From an uncultured Prevotella sp. (GTDB lineage: Bacteria > Bacteroidota > Bacteroidia > Bacteroidales > Bacteroidaceae): DNA of 38,861 bases. A program made the translations under genes and the position numbers. The notes under the pieces were generated by a model. That model had not been told where the DNA came from and searched no databases. It worked only from the letters and a program-made list of their open reading frames with translations. How positions within the stretch are numbered: the first letter of the stretch is position 1; the number at the start of each line of letters is the position of its first letter. Shown here one piece after another: positions 1 to 8,980 of this stretch. The stretch lies in contig CALUGQ010000017.1 of NCBI GenBank assembly GCA_944320235.1, positions 1 through 38,861 of the forward strand, written 5' to 3'.

Positions 1-2
1 GT

Positions 3-218
3 GGAGAATCAAAAGAAGAAGTTGAGTTCTACAATCTTGATGCCATTATATCCGTAGGCTATCGTGTCAATTCTGTTTGTGCCGCTACTTTAAGTGCCTT
101 AACTTACAAAGAAAGTATCAGGTCTGCTAACAAGACAGCCGTTTCCGCTTCATCTTTAGGTGCATCTTTAGGTTTCCATGCCACAACGAATCGTACAGAT
201 GCAGACTTTACCTTATAG
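3..218 (+). pseudogene. rhuM-family gene fragment, cut at its 3' side
   Basis: The plus frame from base 3 reads GESKEEVEFYNLDAIISVG and then YRVNS up to base 74. This is the conserved core motif of RhuM-family proteins (YNLDxIIxVGYRVxS), which normally continues with a TQFRxWA-type segment. Here the similarity ends at about base 75 and the frame runs on with unrelated residues to a TAG at 216-218, antisense to the end of the helicase gene. The 5' part lies outside the window. RhuM proteins are often found beside restriction-modification loci and in genomic islands; their biochemical role is not well established. I infer a recombination or deletion junction near base 75. The short matching segment limits certainty, but the motif is distinctive. 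Confidence 0.6.
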
Positions 219-3200
219 CCTCTTTGCTCCCAGCCAGATAATGTTTCCTGCATTTTTGATGATAATTTGGCAATAGGTTTATCGGTTGATGAACTGTACA
301 AAAAGAAATTACTGTAGATTAAAGAATCTCCCCCTCTCAGTGCCAAGACCTCTTGTTTCCTGTCTTTGAAGAATCCCAAATTGACATCTTTGTGAGAGAG
401 CTGTAGTACAATTTCTTCGGGCATGTCATATTGCCGTTGGTCAACGTGATATTGGTCTACATTTAAATGGTTAAAGCAATCGCCGTTTGTGTGTATGAAT
501 AGTCTGTTTTTTGCACGGGTTATGCCTACGTAATATCGACGCATCAGATGGTCTTCCTTTACATAGCTGTCCGATATGAGCATATATACATCGTCAAACT
601 CCCTGCCTTTAGCCTTGTGAATGGTTGATATCACAACATCGGTTCCTGATGTGTCACAGAAGTCTTCCACTGACGACTCAAATGCAAATTCTCTGAAGTC
701 ACTGAAATATTTTGTTCTGTTAGTTTGCTCAAACTGTTCCACACACCGCTTTACATAGATCAAACTTAGACTTCTGTCATAAATAGAAAAGGTTGCATGT
801 TTGGCCTCTTCCCATAGCTCTTCTGTGATTAGTGGTGTTTTTATCCGTTTGTCTATATACCTCAGGAAGTATCTCATTTCCGCTATGTTCCAAAAACGCA
901 AGCCGTCCATTGATTGTATCAGTTTGCTGTTTATGCCATGCTTTCGCAGGAGGGCTGTCAAGATTACGGCCTCTTCGTTTGTTTGGGTGAGTACACACGA
1001 AGTGCCTTTGCCCTTGTGCTGAAGTAAGTTTTCGACAAGCGGTTGGTACATATATGCTGAGTGATGGCGTATTATTTCTACCCATCCTTTCTCTTTTCTC
1101 ATAGAGATGATAGTTGTGCTTTTTATCCTTTTATGGATGGTTTTCAAGAATCCGTTGGCAAAATCCACCGGCTGGTGTGCACTGCGGTAATTCTCGGTCA
1201 TTTCGACAAATGTGCTTCCGTTTTTTTGCGATAGCCGATACATATAATCGGAATCGGAACCTCGGAATTCATAGATGTTTTGGTCATCGTCTCCCACTGC
1301 TATCACTCGCATTTCTTCGTTATGGGTCATCAGACTCATTATAAGAGTATATTCTTCTGTTCCCATGTCCTGTGCCTCGTCTATAACCAATACAGTTTTG
1401 CCGATTTTGTTCGGTTCAACTTCTCCATGACGTATCATTTCGGCTGCCTTTAAGACGACATTCTTTGAATCTTCAAGATTTCCTATTCGCCCCAAGAGGT
1501 CGAAACAATAGGAGTGGAATGTTTTTATTTCAACAAAATGAGCTGCATTGCCTATCAATTCCATAAGCCGTTGTTTGAATTCTGTAGCGGCTGCCCTTGA
1601 AAATGTCAGCATCAATAACTGTTCGTGTTTTACGTCTTCAAGCAACAGAAGTGAGGCCAGTTTGTGAACCAGTACTCGTGTTTTTCCGCTACCGGGACCT
1701 GCCGCAACCACAATGCAACGTGAATCTTTATCGGAAATAATTTCCATTTGCCGTTTGGATAATTGCCCAAACAACTGATTGTATTTCTGCGGTGTCAAGT
1801 TGCGTTGTATCTCGCTTGTTCTGTCTCCCTTAAAATATTTTGCGACAAACTTCTTGTAGTCCATCTGGAAATAATCCTGTACATATTGCAAGGCTGCTTG
1901 ATAATTCCTTACCATTAGATTGGCATATTCCCCCACAATATGCACTTGCTGGATTTTCAGTTTGTAGAATTCGTCCAGCATTCGGTAGTCGTCTTGCTTG
2001 TATCTTGACTTATTGTCTTTTATTCTTTGGATAGTCATGGCGTTGTACAATACCAGGAAACCGCCTTCAAGTTTTAGCGCGCCGATTTTCGATAAATATA
2101 AAAGTGCTTCTTCTACATCTTCTAATTGAATATCATCAAGTCTGCCAAAAAGAGATTGGGAACTAGATTTTATCCGGTTCAGAAGCTCTACTACGGAGAA
2201 CTGTATGGCTTTGCCGGGTACATTCTCCTTTTCTGCATTTAGCGCCAATTTGTATAGCCATTCCACGGTAAAGCGACTTATTTCCAATCGTTTTTCAAAT
2301 CGCCTGATGGTAGATTCCAGATCTGCCTGACGAGTTATCTCCATGTTATGGACCGCATCCTCTTTTTTACGCGTATATCCCTTGATGGTGAGGAAATAAA
2401 GTAACGTCCGAATGTCTTTCTCTTTGGATGTGCTGATTCCATCGTTTACGGCATTTTCATTCAGTTGCTTGTATGATATTCGTAAAGACTCATCGGGAAT
2501 ATGATTGAGAATGTATTGTTCAAGTTTTGCAAAGCGTTCGAGGAGCATTTGCGACTTTCGTTCCGAATCACCTGCGTCCTGCAAATAGGCAGATATGTCT
2601 TTGCTGTCAGCCAATATACCTTCCTGCCGCATTCGTTCCACTACTGATATGACATCTTTTTTGCTTAATCCCAAAATGTCTGCCAGATAGTCGATTCGTG
2701 ATTCGGCTTCCGAATCTTGAGCCTTGGCTATATGTTTTTGAGAAATCAATGACTTAATGATACGGACAGCCTTTTCGATTTCATCGCTGCCAAAAAGCAG
2801 CGATGCTGATATGCGCTCCCTTGCCTCGTCCATATTCTTTACAGTTATACCCGTGGCATATACATGAGGAACATTGCTTCCTCTTACCAAGTATCCGCTT
2901 TGTTCCAAAGCCGCCAAAGCAGTTCGTACACGGGTCTCAATGTCTGATACAGAATCGTCCCATCCTGCTTGTCGGGCAATCTCCAATGCAGAGCAGTTAA
3001 CTTTCATACGGTGTTTGGTAAGGCTTTTGACAGCTTTCCATACCTGTTGTATTTCGCTAATGCTAAGTTTTGTCTGGTTCAGCAATATAAAATGCTTGTC
3101 CAAATCATTGTCATTATAAAGCACATAACAACGTGCGCTAAGATTGGGGTCACGGCCTGCCCTGCCTGCCTCTTGAACATAATTCTCCAGCGAATCGGAA

Positions 3201-4978
3201 ATGTCATAATGTACCACAAGACCGACATCTTTCTTGTCCACTCCCATGCCAAATGCGGATGTGGCCACAATGATGTGTACCTGATCGTTCATGAAAGCGT
3301 CTTGGTTGGCTATTTTTTCATCGGCTTCCATTTTCCCATTGAAAGAGAGTGCTTTGTAACCGTCGCGAGTAAGCTTTGCAGCCAGTTCTCTTGTCCGTTT
3401 TGTACGTGATACGTAAACAATTGTCGGACAATCGGCTTCTGCGACAAGTTCTCTTAGTTTCAGATATTTGTCATTGTCATTCTCCACATGTATGACAGAA
3501 TAGTGCAGATTCGTTCTTGTGGCAGTTGATGCGAATAATTCCAGATTCAAATTCAAAGTCTGCTTGAAATAGTCGCAGATGTCTTGGATTACTTTCTGTT
3601 TGGCCGTAGCCGTGAAACAAGATACTGGTATCGGGGTTTTACATTTTTTCTTTTCCTGGTATTGTTGGATGAATTTGCCAATGTAGAGATAGTCAACCCT
3701 GAAATCCTGCCCCCATGAAGAAAAGCAGTGCGCTTCGTCTATTACAAACCTTACAACGTGGCGCGCCATCAATATTTTCTCGATCGTTTTTGAGCGAAGC
3801 ATTTCGGGAGAGATATATAACAGCGAGGCTTCTCCATCTTGTACTCTTTGTATGGACAGCGATCTTGTGATGGGATCTAACATTCCATTTATGGTTACGG
3901 CATCCGTGATGCCTCTGTCGGCAAGGTTATCTACCTGATCTTTCATCAAGGACTGCAAGGGGGAGATAACCACCGTAAGCCCATGCATGGAATGTCCAGC
4001 CATGAGTGCAGGCAATTGGAAAGTAAGTGATTTGCCGCCACCGGTAGGAAATATCGCCAACAGCGATTTCCCTTCCACTGCAGCTTGGGCAGCATGTTCT
4101 TGCAGTGGCTCGCCTTCGTATGTCCGGAAGCACTCGTAGCCAAAAAATGTTTTTAAGTTATGAAGCACATCCAATTGCGTACGGCAATAGTCACAGCCTT
4201 TGTGGCAATTGGTATGGCGCAAGAGTTTTACGATAAATTCCACTTCCGGATAATTATAAAGCACCCATCCGGGAGTGATGGAGCGGTAATCGGTGGTATC
4301 AATCAGAGCCAAAGCGTATGCCAATCCGCATGGATATTGATGAATGAGCATGTCAAGGTCGGCATGTTGGCAAATCTTTCCTGCATAAAAATCTTTTATA
4401 AGTCCTGGTATTCCTTCATGGATATATGCTGCACTTACCATACTGAGAAATCCTTCAAATTCCTTCTTGTCTTTCAGCAGCGATGCGAATAGCAAACGCT
4501 TTTCTTTCGGTAATGAATGCCAGCGTGCTATTTCATCCAGCAATAAGTCCTTTGCTTTTTTGCAGTCGTTTACCGGATTGTTCATCTGTTCGCTGATTAG
4601 CTTGTCATCTTTCACAAGTCTGTGATATGGACGTTCCGGGAACAGTAAAGGCGAAACATAAAGTGTGTCAACTAAGATCCAGCGGCATTTTTGGTCCGTA
4701 AACAGGTATTTGGCATCATGGTGAATGATATTGTGCCCGCAGATGTAGTCTACGTCGTTTAAGAAAATAAATAATTCTTCTTTTGAAGTATTATGAAATG
4801 TCGTGCCATCGTGTTTGAGTGCTCCTATATCATGAATTTTATGGTCTTTCAAGCCCACTTCAACATCTACTATGGCATAATGAGGAGCACTGCATGGTGC
4901 AGAGTTTGTTTTATTGTCGATAATTTTGTTTTTATTCTCGACTTTCTCAGTTCCAAAGAGTTTACCCCATATTGACAT
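104..4978 (-). CDS. Giant fusion helicase: DEDD exonuclease-like domain, RecQ helicase, UvrD/Rep-type helicase
   Basis: This 1624-residue protein joins three modules. Residues about 33-150 resemble a DnaQ/DEDD 3'-5' exonuclease: an acidic pair DVE at 38-40, GHNIIHHD ending at D88, and a later acidic position within NDCKKAKD. A cysteine cluster (C258, C262, C265) follows. The RecQ helicase has Walker A PTGGGKS at about 311-317, DEAH at 414-417 and an AGRAGRD motif, then a RecQ-like winged-helix region. The C-terminal third is a UvrD/Rep superfamily 1 helicase, with a second Walker A (GPGSGKT, about residue 1092), IDEAQD (about 1198), DDDQNIYEFRGSD, and the late motifs STIHKAKG and YVGITRAKNR. 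It probably unwinds and processes DNA in repair or defence; the exact role is unknown. It lies alone, convergent with the rhuM fragment, in the AT-rich part of the window. The ATG at 4978 is the natural start. Confidence 0.85.
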   Translation of the reverse strand: MSIWGKLFGTEKVENKNKIIDNKTNSAPCSAPHYAIVDVEVGLKDHKIHDIGALKHDGTTFHNTSKEELFIFLNDVDYICGHNIIHHDAKYLFTDQKCRWILVDTLYVSPLLFPERPYHRLVKDDKLISEQMNNPVNDCKKAKDLLLDEIARWHSLPKEKRLLFASLLKDKKEFEGFLSMVSAAYIHEGIPGLIKDFYAGKICQHADLDMLIHQYPCGLAYALALIDTTDYRSITPGWVLYNYPEVEFIVKLLRHTNCHKGCDYCRTQLDVLHNLKTFFGYECFRTYEGEPLQEHAAQAAVEGKSLLAIFPTGGGKSLTFQLPALMAGHSMHGLTVVISPLQSLMKDQVDNLADRGITDAVTINGMLDPITRSLSIQRVQDGEASLLYISPEMLRSKTIEKILMARHVVRFVIDEAHCFSSWGQDFRVDYLYIGKFIQQYQEKKKCKTPIPVSCFTATAKQKVIQDICDYFKQTLNLNLELFASTATRTNLHYSVIHVENDNDKYLKLRELVAEADCPTIVYVSRTKRTRELAAKLTRDGYKALSFNGKMEADEKIANQDAFMNDQVHIIVATSAFGMGVDKKDVGLVVHYDISDSLENYVQEAGRAGRDPNLSARCYVLYNDNDLDKHFILLNQTKLSISEIQQVWKAVKSLTKHRMKVNCSALEIARQAGWDDSVSDIETRVRTALAALEQSGYLVRGSNVPHVYATGITVKNMDEARERISASLLFGSDEIEKAVRIIKSLISQKHIAKAQDSEAESRIDYLADILGLSKKDVISVVERMRQEGILADSKDISAYLQDAGDSERKSQMLLERFAKLEQYILNHIPDESLRISYKQLNENAVNDGISTSKEKDIRTLLYFLTIKGYTRKKEDAVHNMEITRQADLESTIRRFEKRLEISRFTVEWLYKLALNAEKENVPGKAIQFSVVELLNRIKSSSQSLFGRLDDIQLEDVEEALLYLSKIGALKLEGGFLVLYNAMTIQRIKDNKSRYKQDDYRMLDEFYKLKIQQVHIVGEYANLMVRNYQAALQYVQDYFQMDYKKFVAKYFKGDRTSEIQRNLTPQKYNQLFGQLSKRQMEIISDKDSRCIVVAAGPGSGKTRVLVHKLASLLLLEDVKHEQLLMLTFSRAAATEFKQRLMELIGNAAHFVEIKTFHSYCFDLLGRIGNLEDSKNVVLKAAEMIRHGEVEPNKIGKTVLVIDEAQDMGTEEYTLIMSLMTHNEEMRVIAVGDDDQNIYEFRGSDSDYMYRLSQKNGSTFVEMTENYRSAHQPVDFANGFLKTIHKRIKSTTIISMRKEKGWVEIIRHHSAYMYQPLVENLLQHKGKGTSCVLTQTNEEAVILTALLRKHGINSKLIQSMDGLRFWNIAEMRYFLRYIDKRIKTPLITEELWEEAKHATFSIYDRSLSLIYVKRCVEQFEQTNRTKYFSDFREFAFESSVEDFCDTSGTDVVISTIHKAKGREFDDVYMLISDSYVKEDHLMRRYYVGITRAKNRLFIHTNGDCFNHLNVDQYHVDQRQYDMPEEIVLQLSHKDVNLGFFKDRKQEVLALRGGDSLIYSNFFLYSSSTDKPIAKLSSKMQETLSGWEQRGYKVKSASVRFVVAWKPKDAPKDEAETAVLLADLILSL

Positions 4979-5070
4979 ATCGCAATATAATAAATAGTTT
5001 TAAAACTTGGATTTGTGATGTATTTGCATAGATCCATTATGATTCAAGTATATTACCCTGATATCATATA

Positions 5071-5078
5071 CAAAAGTA
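5071..5078 (-). promoter_or_regulatory. Possible -7 promoter element for the fusion helicase
   Basis: Read on the minus strand this is TACTTTTG, matching the Bacteroidetes -7 consensus TAnnTTTG, about 90 bases upstream of the helicase ATG. No clear TTTG lies 19-20 bases further upstream. A second TACTTTTG occurs on the plus strand at 5154-5161 with no obvious plus-strand gene after it. Confidence 0.35.
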
Positions 5079-5181
5079 AGGATAAAAATCGAAAGATACC
5101 ATAGACTTTTGATTATTATGCGTTTATATCACGATATTTATCAAATAAATCTGTACTTTTGCAGTAAAGAGCTGCGGTTGC

Positions 5182-5604
5182 TTATGGATGCTTATTTTCG
5201 AGTTTGCATGATATTTGCAACACGTTCACGCAAGTCGCTGAGAGATATAACGTATTGATTTTGAGGAAGAAAGTCTTGGCTTCTTGCATACGTTCAATCA
5301 CATTCGCATGGAACGGACACTGTTGTTCGCAAACACCGCACGCAATGCAATCTTCGGCATGATGTTCCAGTTTCATATAATGGCCAATGGCAAGCGTGTC
5401 TCCAGACTTGCCCAAAACGAGATATTTGTTTACCGTACCTATCTCTATCTGTTGTGGGCAGGGCTGGCAATGGTCACAATACAGGCAGGCTCCTTCCGTA
5501 TTCTTGTAGGCAAGCGCACCGATGAACGAATAGTCTTTTTCTGTTATATTCAACAGCGGATTTGCCAATATACGCTTCTTTCTTATCCCGAACTCGCGTA
5601 TATT
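5182..5604 (-). pseudogene. C-terminal fragment of an aldo/keto reductase with a 4Fe-4S ferredoxin domain
   Basis: The frame contains LYCDHCQPCPQQIEIGTVNK, then a GHYMKLEHH segment and CIACGVCEQQCPF. These are the two cysteine clusters of the ferredoxin-like tail carried by one subfamily of aldo/keto reductases. Such proteins are usually about 370 residues; here only about the last third survives. The frame opens after a TGA at 5605-5607, and the first usable start is a TTG at 5568. The catalytic TIM-barrel with its Asp-Tyr-Lys-His tetrad is missing. The last 25 or so residues look unlike the family and may be read-through of flanking DNA. It lies just downstream of the AraC gene on the same strand, so the reductase was probably part of a redox cluster with the genes that follow. 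I read it as a deletion remnant. Confidence 0.7.
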
Positions 5605-5612
5605 TCATGCAA

Positions 5613-6506
5613 TTAACAGTTCTGTTTGTATTCTTTAGGGGTACATCCTGCTCGCTTCTTGAAGAATCGAAGAAAGTGCTGTGGATATTGAAAGCCCAGC
5701 ATATCGGCAATTTGTTTGATATTCAGGCGAGGATTTAGAATTGCTTCTTTTGACATTTCTATGATTTTAGATTGTATGCGTTCTTGAGCGCTTTTCCCGG
5801 TTGCAGCCTTTATTAAATCACCGAAATAATTTGGGGAAAGACAAATTTTATCCGCAAAATATTTCACCGTAGGAAGGCCGTGAATTTTTGCTTCACCTGA
5901 ATCCCAGTATTCATCCAACAGCTGCTCAAAGCGGGCAAGGACATCGTTGTTCAAATCTTTACGGGTGGCGAATTGACGCTCATAAAAACGCATGCAATAG
6001 TTGAGCAGCACTTCTATGTTCGAGACAAACAACAGGCGGGAGAACTTGTCGGCCGGGTGTTCCAATTCGCGGTTTATGCTATCCATGTAGTTTTGTATGA
6101 CAGCACATTCATCCGAAGACAAATGCAATGCCTCATTGGACGTATAGGAGAAGAACGTAAATTGTTTCATCTTTTTAGCCAAAGCCGTGCCATGCAAAAG
6201 GTCGGGATGAAACATCAGGCCAATGGCTACCGGGACAGGGCCGCCCGGCATGCGATGCACTCCTATTGTTTGTCCGGGAGCCAGGCATATCATTGTCCCA
6301 TCATCAAAGTCATATTTGGTCTTGCCGTAATCCATGGTTATTCCAACTGTTTTCACTAAGTATAAAGCATAAAAGCCAAATGTCATCTTGTGGGTAGGCT
6401 GGTTTTCAGAACGGTCAAAATAGATGATGCCAATTTTGGGGTGCATGGTTTTCACCCCGAAAAACTGATTGTATTGTTGTATTGTATCTGCTGTTATTAT
6501 ATCCAT
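5613..6506 (-). CDS. AraC-family transcriptional regulator
   Basis: This 297-residue protein has an N-terminal cupin-like sensor half (including LAPGQTIGVHRMPGGPVPV) and a C-terminal pair of helix-turn-helix motifs, visible as VKYFADKICLSPNYFGDLIK and IKQIADMLGFQYPQHFLRFF, ending GCTPKEYKQN. That is the standard AraC/XylS DNA-binding domain at full length. It is divergent from the DUF362 remnant and alpha/beta hydrolase genes and directly upstream of the aldo/keto reductase remnant. In related genomes AraC regulators often sit next to such reductase and hydrolase sets and are thought to control them; a role in inducing the neighbouring genes is an inference. The gene appears intact although several possible targets are broken. 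Confidence 0.85.
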   Translation of the reverse strand: MDIITADTIQQYNQFFGVKTMHPKIGIIYFDRSENQPTHKMTFGFYALYLVKTVGITMDYGKTKYDFDDGTMICLAPGQTIGVHRMPGGPVPVAIGLMFHPDLLHGTALAKKMKQFTFFSYTSNEALHLSSDECAVIQNYMDSINRELEHPADKFSRLLFVSNIEVLLNYCMRFYERQFATRKDLNNDVLARFEQLLDEYWDSGEAKIHGLPTVKYFADKICLSPNYFGDLIKAATGKSAQERIQSKIIEMSKEAILNPRLNIKQIADMLGFQYPQHFLRFFKKRAGCTPKEYKQNC

Positions 6507-6682
6507 GCCTTGCTCTTTTTGAATTGCAAATATAGCTTTTTCCCGTTACAATCTGAACATTAATATTTTGTGCTCATGTAATTGGGGTATGTTTTCCAGT
6601 TATACAGGTACTTTTTTTGACAGCATGTTATTGTTTTGTTCGGAAAACGTAATTGAGGTATTTTTGACGGTTATGGAGGTAC

Positions 6683-6712
6683 TTGGAGTTATGAACTTTG
6701 TGACTATCTTTG
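6683..6712 (+). promoter_or_regulatory. Bacteroidetes-type promoter for the DUF362/hydrolase set
   Basis: TTG at 6683-6685, a 19-base spacer and TATCTTTG at 6705-6712 match the -33/-7 consensus. The ATG follows 22 bases after the -7 element. It faces away from the AraC gene, so the 6507-6682 stretch is the likely operator region. Confidence 0.6.
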
Positions 6713-6734
6713 CGTTAAAAATTGCAGGGAAATC

Positions 6735-7201
6735 ATGAAACATGCAACAATAACGATGATTGCGGGTTTGCTGGCCATTAGCACCACAACAGCCGTTGCC
6801 CAACAAAATCCCATGCAGGGAAATGACGGGGATAAATATGTGCCGTATGAGAAGCTTACAGGCAATGAATCCATTGTATATTTCACGCGTAGCCTTACCC
6901 CCCCCCTGAAGGTCTTGTCAAAGCCTACGGGCAAGTGAGTGAAAACATGGAAGGGAACATAGGCATAAAACCGCATACCTGTGAGCAGGACGGACCGAAT
7001 GTCATTCCGCGTGAATGGGTAAAAGCCCTGCTCCAAAAGGATTTGCCCGACGCTTAGATTGTGGAAACCAATACTTATTATATGAAAGAACCTGGCATGG
7101 GTAATAACCGTTATATCCTTATTGATTTGGACAATGGAGGAAAACGCATCACTGCCGCTGAAGCCGTAAAGGGACTTAAACCGTTTATACAGAACAAATA
7201 A
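6735..7201 (+). pseudogene. DUF362-family gene, frameshifted and internally deleted
   Basis: The first frame gives a signal peptide (MKHATITMIAGLLAISTTTA, cleavage probably after VAQ) and then YFTRSLTP, the typical start of secreted DUF362 proteins. At a run of nine C (6898-6906) the frame is lost. The next frame restores PEGLVKAYGQVSENMEG, IKPHTCEQDGPNVIP and REWVKALLQKDLPDA, then hits TAG at 7055-7057 and continues IVETNTYY. From there it jumps to a typical C-terminal end (NRYILIDLDNGG, AAEAVKGLKPF) and a TAA at 7199. Intact members are several hundred residues long; about 155 codons remain. So there are three lesions: a frameshift, a nonsense codon and a large internal deletion. DUF362 proteins are thought to be iron-sulfur related; their role is poorly known. 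Confidence 0.7.
6898..6906 (+). repeat. Run of nine C at the DUF362 frameshift
   Basis: Nine consecutive C lie inside the coding frame exactly where the reading frame changes. Runs of 4, 7 or 10 C would keep the protein in frame. Homopolymers of this size are prone to slippage in replication or in sequencing. Confidence 0.8.
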
Positions 7202-7220
7202 TCATAAAAGGTAAAGACGT

Positions 7221-8276
7221 ATGAAATTCATGACAATTCTCGCTGCAAGTCTGTTAGCTTTTCATGCAGCAGGTTTTGCGCAAAACGACCAAACGACAAA
7301 GGCTCATATGGAGAATCTGGAACTTACCCAAGAATGGGACAAGGTATTCCCCATGAGCGATAAGGTAAACCACAGTAAGATAACTTTCCACAACCGTTAC
7401 GGCATCACGCTCGCCGCCGACTTGTACATGCCTAAGAATGCGACAGGCAAACTCCCAGCCATAGCGGTCAGCGGACCGTTTGGGGCGGTGAAGGAACAGG
7501 CATCGGGACTTTATGCGCAGACGTTGGCGGAACGCGGCTTCCTGACCATAGCTTTCGACCCTTCCTATACAGGGGAAAGTGGCGGGCAGCCACGCAATGT
7601 CGCTTCGCCAGACATCAACACTGAAGATTTCAGTGCGGCTGTGGATTATCTGTCAACCCGTGACGATGTGGATGCCGAACGCATCGGCATACTCGGCATC
7701 TGCGGGTGGGGTGGCTTCGCCATCAATGCGGCGGCTATGGACACGCGCATCAAAGCTACCGTGGCATCCACTATGTATGACATCTGCCGGGGGACAGCCA
7801 ACGGCTATTTCGATGCAAACGACAATGCCGAGGCCCGGTACCAGATGCGCAAACAACTGAATGCCCAGCGCACGGAAGATTACCGTAACGGTTCATACAA
7901 ACTGACGGTCATGAATCCGAAACCGGCCGATGACGCACCACAGTTCATGAAAGATTATTATGACTATTACAAGACCAAGCGTGGTTATCATCCACGCTCT
8001 ATCAATTCTGGTCTTGGCTGGCACGTAACTTCATCGCTTTCTCTTATCAATATGCCGATACTGGCTTACAGTGATGAAATCCGCAGTGCCGTATTGGTGG
8101 TGCATGGCGAAAAAGCTCATTCGCGCTATTTCGGCGAGGATGCTTTCAAGAAGCTGAAGGGCGACAACAAAGAATTGCATATCGTGCCGGGCGCCAGCCA
8201 CACCGATTTGTACGACAATCTGGAAAAGATACCTTTTGACAAAATAGTGGAGTTTTACAACCAATACTTGAAGTGA
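7221..8276 (+). CDS. Secreted alpha/beta hydrolase (dienelactone-hydrolase-like)
   Basis: This 351-residue protein has a signal peptide (residues 1-20, ending HAAGFA) and an alpha/beta-hydrolase fold. The oxyanion region is VSGPFGAVKEQ (about 84-93), the strand motif is AFDPSYTGESGG, the nucleophile elbow is GILGICGWGG with Cys161 in place of the usual Ser, and the likely catalytic His is H327 in GASHTDLYD. A Cys nucleophile is known from dienelactone hydrolase, so the protein may be active. The substrate is unknown; the N-terminal RYGITLAADLYMP resembles other periplasmic esterase-like hydrolases. It follows the DUF362 remnant by 19 bases and precedes the cyclophilin-like lipoprotein by one base, so the three probably formed one transcript from the promoter at 6683. 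Confidence 0.8.
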   Translation: MKFMTILAASLLAFHAAGFAQNDQTTKAHMENLELTQEWDKVFPMSDKVNHSKITFHNRYGITLAADLYMPKNATGKLPAIAVSGPFGAVKEQASGLYAQTLAERGFLTIAFDPSYTGESGGQPRNVASPDINTEDFSAAVDYLSTRDDVDAERIGILGICGWGGFAINAAAMDTRIKATVASTMYDICRGTANGYFDANDNAEARYQMRKQLNAQRTEDYRNGSYKLTVMNPKPADDAPQFMKDYYDYYKTKRGYHPRSINSGLGWHVTSSLSLINMPILAYSDEIRSAVLVVHGEKAHSRYFGEDAFKKLKGDNKELHIVPGASHTDLYDNLEKIPFDKIVEFYNQYLK

Positions 8277-8277
8277 C

Positions 8278-8832
8278 ATGAAACGGCTTATTCATTGCTG
8301 GGGGCTGGCAGTTCTCTTCCTTTTCGCGGCAAACGCCCTCATTGCCTGTTCTGACGATGACCCGATGGAAGAAAGAACGGAAGTACCGGTTCCGCCATCT
8401 GATGAAGGCGGGGGCGAGGATGAAGGAAACACTGACAACACTGACGGTGACAACACTGACGGCGAAAACAATACGTCCATGGAAAGAAATATTATTGTAT
8501 CAGTGAACGGAACATCGTTTGCCGCCACGCTGGCGGATAATGATGCGGCAAGGGCCTTTGCAGCCTTGCTCCCTCTTACGCTGGATATGAATGAGATGAA
8601 CGGCAATGAGAAATATCATTACCTGGACAGCCACCTGCCTACGGAAAGTTACCGTCCCGGAACCATTCAGGCTGGCGACCTGATGCTCTATGGCTCTTCT
8701 TGCATAGTCTTGTTCTACGAAACATTCCGGTCTGGCTACAGTTACACACGCTTGGGGCAAATAGACAACCCCGAAGGGCTTGCAGCTGCCTTGGGCGGTG
8801 GAGATGTAAGCGTAAGGTTTGAAGTAAGGTAG
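8278..8832 (+). CDS. Cyclophilin-like-fold lipoprotein
   Basis: This 184-residue protein has a lipoprotein signal (hydrophobic stretch, then ALIACSDDD with the lipid Cys about residue 24) and an acidic, low-complexity linker rich in Asp, Asn, Thr and Gly (about 30-66). A compact domain follows with MNEMNGNEKYHYLDSHLPTE, AGDLMLYGSSCIVLFYETF and SYTRLGQIDNPEGLAAALGG. That pattern matches the small cyclophilin-like proteins found beside aldo/keto reductases and flavodoxins in Bacteroidetes. The Asp pair after the lipid Cys fits retention or surface-export signals, but that is an inference. The start lies one base after the hydrolase stop, so the genes are translationally close. Enzymatic isomerase activity is not established for this family. 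Confidence 0.75.
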   Translation: MKRLIHCWGLAVLFLFAANALIACSDDDPMEERTEVPVPPSDEGGGEDEGNTDNTDGDNTDGENNTSMERNIIVSVNGTSFAATLADNDAARAFAALLPLTLDMNEMNGNEKYHYLDSHLPTESYRPGTIQAGDLMLYGSSCIVLFYETFRSGYSYTRLGQIDNPEGLAAALGGGDVSVRFEVR

Positions 8833-8980
8833 CATATGATTTGAGGAAAGAGGCAAATTCATACTTGATTCGCACATAGGACAGGCGACGGTATGGGGTA
8901 TGGACATTGCCGACGGTAGGGTGGCAAGCTGGAGTTGGGGACTGGCCAACACTGCTTGCTGTCCTACTGCATATTGACTT

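Noticed and set aside
8836-8970. Short plus-strand frame containing GQATVWGMDIADGRVASWSW
   Set aside because: It looks somewhat protein-like and may be another gene remnant, but it has no start, is only about 40 codons long and matches no family I can name.
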